Assembly (NCBI GenBank): GCA_947174575.1
Contig: CAMWJM010000072.1
Coordinates: forward strand, 1 to 6,582
DNA from: an uncultured Alistipes sp.
Lineage (GTDB): Bacteria; Bacteroidota; Bacteroidia; Bacteroidales; Rikenellaceae
Direction: 5' to 3'
Length of the DNA stretch: 6,582 nucleotides
Shown here: positions 6,144-6,582 of the stretch, piece after piece
Layout: each line of letters opens with the position of its first letter
Position numbering within the stretch: the stretch's first letter is position 1
Made by a program: the position numbers and the translations under genes
The notes under the pieces: generated by a model
The model's database searches: none
What the model was told of the DNA's origin: nothing
What the model saw: the letters and a program-made list of their open reading frames with translations, nothing else

Positions 6144-6527
6144 ATGGACATCCTGGAATTCCGCGATTACTGCCTCTCGCTCCCGCTCACGGAGGAGAGC
6201 ACCCCATTCGACGAAACGACGCTCGTCTACAAAATCGGAGGCAAGATGTATGCCTGCGCCGACATGACGGAGTTCGGGCATATCGCCGTGAAGTGCGACC
6301 CCGACGAAGCGCTGCGCCTGCGCGAACAGTATCCCGAAGTGAGCGCCGCCTGGCACTTCAACAAGCGGCATTGGAACGGCATCCGCACCGACGGCGACCT
6401 GCCCGACGCATTCCTGCGCGAACAAATCCGCAACTCCTACCTGCTGGTGCTGCGCACGAACGTGACGCCGAAAAAACTGCGCGACGAAATATCGGACTAT
6501 GTGAAGCTGCACGGACTGCCCGAATAA
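6144..6527 (+). CDS. MmcQ/YjbR family protein
   Basis: The 127-residue product has the size of MmcQ/YjbR proteins (about 115-130 residues), which adopt a CyaY-like fold. They are often called DNA-binding, although their biochemical role is not established. Family features are visible: an N-terminal helix with D-Y-C-L-S-L-P (8-14), P-F-D-E (21-24), V-Y-K-I-G-G-K-M-Y-A (28-37), the signature W-H-F-N-K-R-H-W (70-77), and the closing S-Y-L-L-V (98-102) before a charged C-terminal helix. The frame is open upstream from 5586, but that part is antisense to the lipoprotein gene. The ATG at 6144 gives the normal family N-terminus directly after a promoter element. It appears to be a single-gene unit, divergent from the lipoprotein gene across 72 bp. 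Confidence 0.92.
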   Translation: MDILEFRDYCLSLPLTEESTPFDETTLVYKIGGKMYACADMTEFGHIAVKCDPDEALRLREQYPEVSAAWHFNKRHWNGIRTDGDLPDAFLREQIRNSYLLVLRTNVTPKKLRDEISDYVKLHGLPE

Positions 6528-6552
6528 TTCGAAAGGCCCGAATAGCCCGAAC

Positions 6553-6582
6553 AAAAAAGCGGCTCGCCCGCGGGGCGCGCCG
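6553..6582 (-). terminator. Probable intrinsic terminator of a leftward gene beyond the right edge
   Basis: Bases 6560-6569 pair with 6573-6582 (nine pairs, one T-C mismatch at 6564/6578) around a GCG loop. The A6 run at 6553-6558 becomes T6 on the minus strand, two bases after the stem. A GC-rich hairpin followed by a T run is the textbook form of an intrinsic terminator reading leftward. The stem ends exactly at the window edge, so its full length is not known. It may also stop rightward transcription from the MmcQ/YjbR gene if a T run follows outside the window. Confidence 0.6.

Overview
The window reads as chromosomal DNA from the Bacteroidota, most likely the order Bacteroidales and probably a GC-rich gut genus such as Alistipes (Rikenellaceae). 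This rests on two promoters carrying the Bacteroidota -7 element TATCTTTG, a near absence of Shine-Dalgarno sites, strongly GC-rich third codon positions, and protein families typical of the phylum (small outer-membrane beta-barrel, FHS-type transporter, PepD with Bacteroidales-like sequence). The genus is an inference, because no marker gene is present.

Layout. Positions 1-239 hold an intergenic region, possibly with a few codons of a neighbouring gene at the extreme left. A promoter ending at 234 starts a rightward cluster of five genes: an MFS sugar-type transporter (240-1385), a small outer-membrane beta-barrel protein (1399-1989), a PhoH family ATPase (1993-2952), PepD Xaa-His dipeptidase (2987-4450) and a DagK-family lipid kinase (4457-5422). 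The gaps are 13, 3, 34 and 6 bp, with no internal promoter or terminator that I can see, so this looks like one operon. A perfect 15-bp hairpin, whose 5' arm includes the lipid kinase stop codon, closes it. A leftward gene for a 190-residue lipoprotein of unknown function (6071-5499) converges on that hairpin. It is divergent, across 72 bp, from an MmcQ/YjbR family gene (6144-6527) with its own TATCTTTG promoter. The right edge holds a GC-rich hairpin followed, on the minus strand, by six T residues. This looks like the terminator of a leftward gene lying beyond the window.

The operon mixes transport, peptide turnover, lipid phosphorylation and an RNA-linked ATPase, so it reads as a housekeeping cluster rather than a single pathway. 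I found no RNA genes, CRISPR arrays, insertion sequences or phage genes, and nothing that looks like a new defence or biosynthetic system. The most notable signals are two promoters placed only 4-5 nt ahead of the ATG, which predicts leaderless or nearly leaderless mRNAs, the long perfect hairpin built over a stop codon, and the unrecognised lipoprotein.
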